A DNA stretch of 64,000 bases from Candidatus Finniella inopinata (GTDB taxonomy: Bacteria > Pseudomonadota > Alphaproteobacteria > Paracaedibacterales > CAITNM01). Numbering within the stretch: the first letter of the stretch is position 1; each line of letters begins with the position of its first letter. Positions 60,611-64,000 of the stretch are shown here, one piece after another. Where the stretch lies: NCBI GenBank assembly GCA_943322985.2, contig CALPGA020000006.1, positions 1 through 64,000 on the forward strand. Reading direction: 5' to 3'. A model generated the notes under the pieces. It was not told the DNA's origin and searched no databases. It saw only the letters and a list, made by a program, of their open reading frames with translations. The position numbers and the translations under genes are program-made.

Positions 60611-61168
60611 ATGTTGTTATGTGTTGGCCTGGGTAATCCGGGCCAACAGTATTTAATGACAAGGCACAATATTGGTTTTATGGCTATCGATGCCATAGGC
60701 TGTTCATACGACTTTCCTTCTTTCAAAAAAAAATTCCAAGGCGAATACAGCGAACGTAAAATTAACGATATTGCTGTAGGCTTACTAAAACCACAGACAT
60801 TTATGAATTTATCAGGCGCGTCAGTGCAATCTGCTATGGCTTTTTATAAATTAAAACCTGAACACGTTATTGTCATCCATGACGACCTTGATTTAGTTCC
60901 AGGGCAAATTAAAGTAAAACTTGGTGGAGGCGCCGGCGGGCACAACGGCCTTAAAAGCATTGACCAATCAATTGGCAATAATTACTGGAGGTTAAGACTG
61001 GGCATAGGTCACCCTGGAGATAGGCACTTGGTAACCCCTCATGTACTTTCAGCATTTCCATCAACAGACCACGAATGGTTAACCACGCTTCTGCAAGCAC
61101 TAGCCGAACAATTTACACATTTAGTTTCTGAAAAACCCGATGTTTGGGTAAAGCGTTTCACTCCATGA
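60611..61168 (+). CDS. pth: Peptidyl-tRNA hydrolase
   Basis: LCVGLGNPGQQYLMTRHNIGFMAID, LLKPQTFMNLSGASVQSAMAFYK, GGGAGGHNGLKSIDQSIG. Confidence 0.96.
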   Translation: MLLCVGLGNPGQQYLMTRHNIGFMAIDAIGCSYDFPSFKKKFQGEYSERKINDIAVGLLKPQTFMNLSGASVQSAMAFYKLKPEHVIVIHDDLDLVPGQIKVKLGGGAGGHNGLKSIDQSIGNNYWRLRLGIGHPGDRHLVTPHVLSAFPSTDHEWLTTLLQALAEQFTHLVSEKPDVWVKRFTP

Positions 61169-62307
61169 AAACAATTGAATTTATTATTGGAAGTTTAGAA
61201 GTTGGCGGAGCAGAACGTCATTTAAGCCAAGTTTTACCTGCGCTTAAAAATATGGGTTTTTTAATAAAAGTCCATGTTTTGTCAGACAAAGCACCTTTAA
61301 AGCCTATATTTGATAATGCATGCATTGAAGTTTATTTAGGGCCAAATCTTGATTGGGTGCCACTTACCTTCTTACGAAGGCCAATAAGCCTTTTCATTTC
61401 TCTTACTAGATTAATATTAAATTTTTTAAAAAATCGTAAAGCAATCAGGCATGTTTTTCTACCTGAAGCCTATTTATTAACAGCAGTTGCTGCACGTCTC
61501 ACATTTTTTTCAGGCCCTCTGATCATGAGTCGTCGCAGCTTAAATGATTATCAGCAGCGACGTCCTATTTTAGGCACGCTTGAACGTTTAATGCATCGAT
61601 TCACGACTGCTGCTTTGGGAAACAGTAAAGCCGTCGTGCAACAGCTTTATGGAGAAGGTTTCACTCTCAGCAACACTAGCCTTATTTATAATGGCATTGA
61701 TCTTTGGCCATTTCAAAATTTGCTTACAAAACAAGGGCTACGCGATAGCTTAAACATAAACCAAGATGCTCTGGTATTCATTATTGTTGCCAATCTTATT
61801 CCTTATAAGGGACACCTTGATTTACTAAATGCTTTGGGAAAAATTCATTCGCAACTACCAAAATCATGGAAACTACTTTGTGTTGGAAATGACAATGGAA
61901 TTTTAAGTCAATTAAAAGAACACTCTCAAATGTTAGGCATTAACAACCACGTAGAGTTTCTGGGCAAAAGATCAGACACTCCACAATTACTAGCAGCTGC
62001 TGACATAGGCATTTTGTGCTCCCATGAAGAAGGATTTTCAAATGCCATTTTAGAAGGAATGGCAGCAGGCTTACCTATGGTTGTAACCAACGTAGGCGGC
62101 AATGCAGAAGCTGTAGAAGACATGCAAACCGGCCTAGTAGTAAAAGCACAAGATCCTGAGTCGTTAGGCAGCGCATTATTATCAATGGCGCTTGCTCCTG
62201 AACTGCGAACTCGTTTTGGTCAAGCAGGCAAAGAACGAATCGCACAGCATTTTACATTGCAGCAATGCACTCAAAACTATGCTGATTTTTATGAATCACT
62301 GCTTTAA
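61165..62307 (+). CDS. Glycosyltransferase family 4-like (start chosen at MKTIEF)
   Basis: GGAERHLSQVLPAL; EGFSNAILEGMAAGLPMVVTNVGGNAEAVED; start overlaps pth stop (ATGA). Confidence 0.9.
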   Translation: MKTIEFIIGSLEVGGAERHLSQVLPALKNMGFLIKVHVLSDKAPLKPIFDNACIEVYLGPNLDWVPLTFLRRPISLFISLTRLILNFLKNRKAIRHVFLPEAYLLTAVAARLTFFSGPLIMSRRSLNDYQQRRPILGTLERLMHRFTTAALGNSKAVVQQLYGEGFTLSNTSLIYNGIDLWPFQNLLTKQGLRDSLNINQDALVFIIVANLIPYKGHLDLLNALGKIHSQLPKSWKLLCVGNDNGILSQLKEHSQMLGINNHVEFLGKRSDTPQLLAAADIGILCSHEEGFSNAILEGMAAGLPMVVTNVGGNAEAVEDMQTGLVVKAQDPESLGSALLSMALAPELRTRFGQAGKERIAQHFTLQQCTQNYADFYESLL

Positions 62308-62357
62308 TGAAACCTTCTTTATTGAAGACTTTTTTGAAAATACCAATGTTTTGTTCT

Positions 62358-62499
62358 TCATACTTTTTTAATTTTTTTCAGATCTTCTTTGTTGAATTCT
62401 GACTTTTCATAAGTTTTTTTATGTTTTTCAAACAGCTGCTTACGGTCATGTGAACTGGGGTATGTAGACAAAAAATTAAAGAGAAAGTATTTTTTTGTA
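62358..62499 (-). pseudogene. C-terminal remnant of an M48-family metallopeptidase
   Basis: - strand frame reads YFLFNFLSTYPSSHDRKQLFEKHKKTYEKSEFNKEDLKKIKKV*; FLSTxPSxxxR is an M48 C-terminal signature. Confidence 0.5.
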
Positions 62500-62617
62500 C
62501 AATTAAATTAATGACAAAAACAAACTTACTCGAGTTGCGTAAAAAATTCCTTTTCTTTCTCTCATTCATTTGAGTTTAAATCTTCTATCTTTGACAAAAT
62601 TATTGGGAGTGAACCGA

Positions 62618-63043
62618 ATGAAAGAACAAACCACTTGCGTAGTAATTGCTGATGGCGCACGCGCCAAATTTCTAACAAAAAGTAACCGAAATTTAACACC
62701 AATATTAGCTACTCGTCACTCAATCGATGATATTACTATCCATCAAGATAAAGGTGCATCTACACCAGGCAGAGTAAGTAAAGGCATTGTAACAAAAGGA
62801 ACGCATAGTTACCCTACTCATTCTGATTGGTATCACTTTAAAAAAGAGGCATTTGCTGTCGAAATAGCAACCATTCTTGATAACACCGTCAAAAATTACG
62901 ACAAATTAATTTTAATTGCTGCACCGGCAGTGTTGGGATGTTTGCGACAACATTTATCACCCAATGTTTTTTCTAAAGTAGTGAAGGAAATAGATAAAGA
63001 TCTTACGAAAATTCCACTGAAAAAAGTGATTAATTATGTTTAA
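62618..63043 (+). CDS. Host attachment protein-like (PF10116-like) (start chosen at MKEQTT)
   Basis: TCVVIADGARAKFLTKSNRNLTPI ... FAVEIATILDNTVKNYDKLILIAAPAVLGCLRQHL. Confidence 0.75.
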   Translation: MKEQTTCVVIADGARAKFLTKSNRNLTPILATRHSIDDITIHQDKGASTPGRVSKGIVTKGTHSYPTHSDWYHFKKEAFAVEIATILDNTVKNYDKLILIAAPAVLGCLRQHLSPNVFSKVVKEIDKDLTKIPLKKVINYV

Positions 63044-63146
63044 ATTCCTTTTCATTAATAAAAAAGGGATACCAACTTAAAAAATATAGGATGTTTAAAT
63101 GCCGATTTATTCAAGGAATAACTGCTTTTATACAAAAAAATTCTTT

Positions 63147-63177
63147 TTCTTAAAAAAAGTCGCGCTTTTTTTAAGAA
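63147..63177. repeat. Perfect 13-bp inverted repeat, TCGCG loop
   Basis: TTCTTAAAAAAAG-TCGCG-CTTTTTTTAAGAA. Confidence 0.85.
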
Positions 63178-63231
63178 ATTGATTTATAGTGAGAAGTAGT
63201 TAAAACTTTTATTTTAAAATTTGAGGATATC

Positions 63232-63471
63232 ATGCAAAAAAGTTTATTTCTTTTAACTCTAGCTGCTATAAGCGTTGCGTTTGTTGCTTGCGAAAAGAAA
63301 GATGAACATAAAGCACCAGTAGAAGCTACTAAAGAAGTTGCTCCTGCGGGTCATACTGATGCACACGCAGCTCCTGCTGCTGATGCACACGCAGCAGCTC
63401 CAGCGGCTGATGCACACGCGGCTGCTCCTGCAGCTGACGCAACTGCTCCTGCAGCAACTCCTGCAAAATAA
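63232..63471 (+). CDS. Small lipoprotein with ADAHAAAPA repeats
   Basis: Lipobox-like VAFVACEK; repeated ADAHAAAPA units. Confidence 0.65.
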   Translation: MQKSLFLLTLAAISVAFVACEKKDEHKAPVEATKEVAPAGHTDAHAAPAADAHAAAPAADAHAAAPAADATAPAATPAK

Positions 63472-63654
63472 GACTCAAACGCCTTCTTTAATTTCAGAAT
63501 TTTGAACATTAACGAAGGCGTTTCCTTAAGCTTAGCTCTTCCTTTAAAACACCCCCATCTGAATTAATAGAAAATCTATTTTTGAATTATTAAACATTTA
63601 TTAACTAGTTTTTTGTTATTTTATTAGTAAGCCATACAAATATGAGAATTTTTC

Positions 63655-64000
63655 ATGCGCGGCTTAGTAATACTATTAATAACATTTACGTTAATCAAAA
63701 ATCTTATCGCAAAAGATCTTTCTGAAGGAATTTCAGGATCTGACATTCCTCAAATGCGCACAGGATTTTCCTTACAAACAAGCAATACAGAGAATTTCAA
63801 TGCTGCATGCAGACGCTTAGTTATAGCTAGATTTTCAGAAAATATTCGCAATGTTAATCCAGATGATGCTGAAAAAATTCTCAACACTATTCAAACTATA
63901 ATTCCTGCTTCTGATTTTGCTGCAATTAGTGGAGAAAGTGCAGGCAGTCTTCTAACTCAGATACAACATGCTGCCATTCAAGAAATTAAACCTAAACTCT
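63655..64000 (+). CDS. Hypothetical exported protein, truncated by window end
   Basis: Open frame MRGLVILLITFTLIKNLIAKDLSEGISGSDIPQMRTGF... to window end. Confidence 0.5.
   Translation, partial: MRGLVILLITFTLIKNLIAKDLSEGISGSDIPQMRTGFSLQTSNTENFNAACRRLVIARFSENIRNVNPDDAEKILNTIQTIIPASDFAAISGESAGSLLTQIQHAAIQEIKPKL

Noticed and set aside
62378-62569. 63-aa - strand ORF MNERKKRNFLRN...
   Set aside because: Overlaps the M48 remnant in another frame; no recognisable domain.
1-64000. tRNA/rRNA genes
   Set aside because: No convincing cloverleaf (T-loop GTTCRANYC with matching acceptor stem) or rRNA sequence noticed by eye; tRNAscan-SE/Infernal would be needed to exclude tRNAs.

Overview
This 64 kb window is from an AT-rich, gene-dense alphaproteobacterial chromosome. 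Gene content suggests a host-associated lineage of the Holosporales/Paracaedibacter type; that placement is inference, no database was used. Most of it is housekeeping: ribosomal proteins (rplM, rpsI, rpmJ, rpmB, rplS, rplY), cytochrome bc1 (petABC), kup, tgt with a queuosine-precursor transporter, ctrA, dapA, greA, metK, tatD, a class A PBP, trmD, murB/murC/murG, recN, bamD, topA, serC, dacA, rlpA, suhB, efp, pal, fliI, lpxB, tolQ/R/A, nhaC-like and pth. It also carries several outer-membrane barrels and many small exported proteins of unknown function. The most unusual part is a ~4.35 kb island (about 30.06-34.36 kb) inserted at the 5' end of trmD and bounded by a direct repeat of the first ~48 nt of trmD. 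It encodes a LuxR-HTH / transmembrane / STAND (NB-ARC-like) ATPase / TPR protein flanked by two small orphan membrane/exported proteins. The two small genes share a near-identical palindrome (CTAAGGRAAAATCCCT) ~90 nt upstream of each start codon, a candidate operator. The island also holds a 29-bp inverted repeat (fully paired as + strand RNA with two G.U pairs) and a third partial copy of its arm. Other points: five helically phased TTAA motifs upstream of ctrA, a GIY-YIG ORF bracketed by palindromic repeats, tandem DcaP-like porins duplicated with their terminators, an orphan fliI, exported MTase-like and GNAT-like proteins, and a decayed M48-peptidase C-terminus. No rRNA, tRNA, CRISPR array or intact transposase was recognised.
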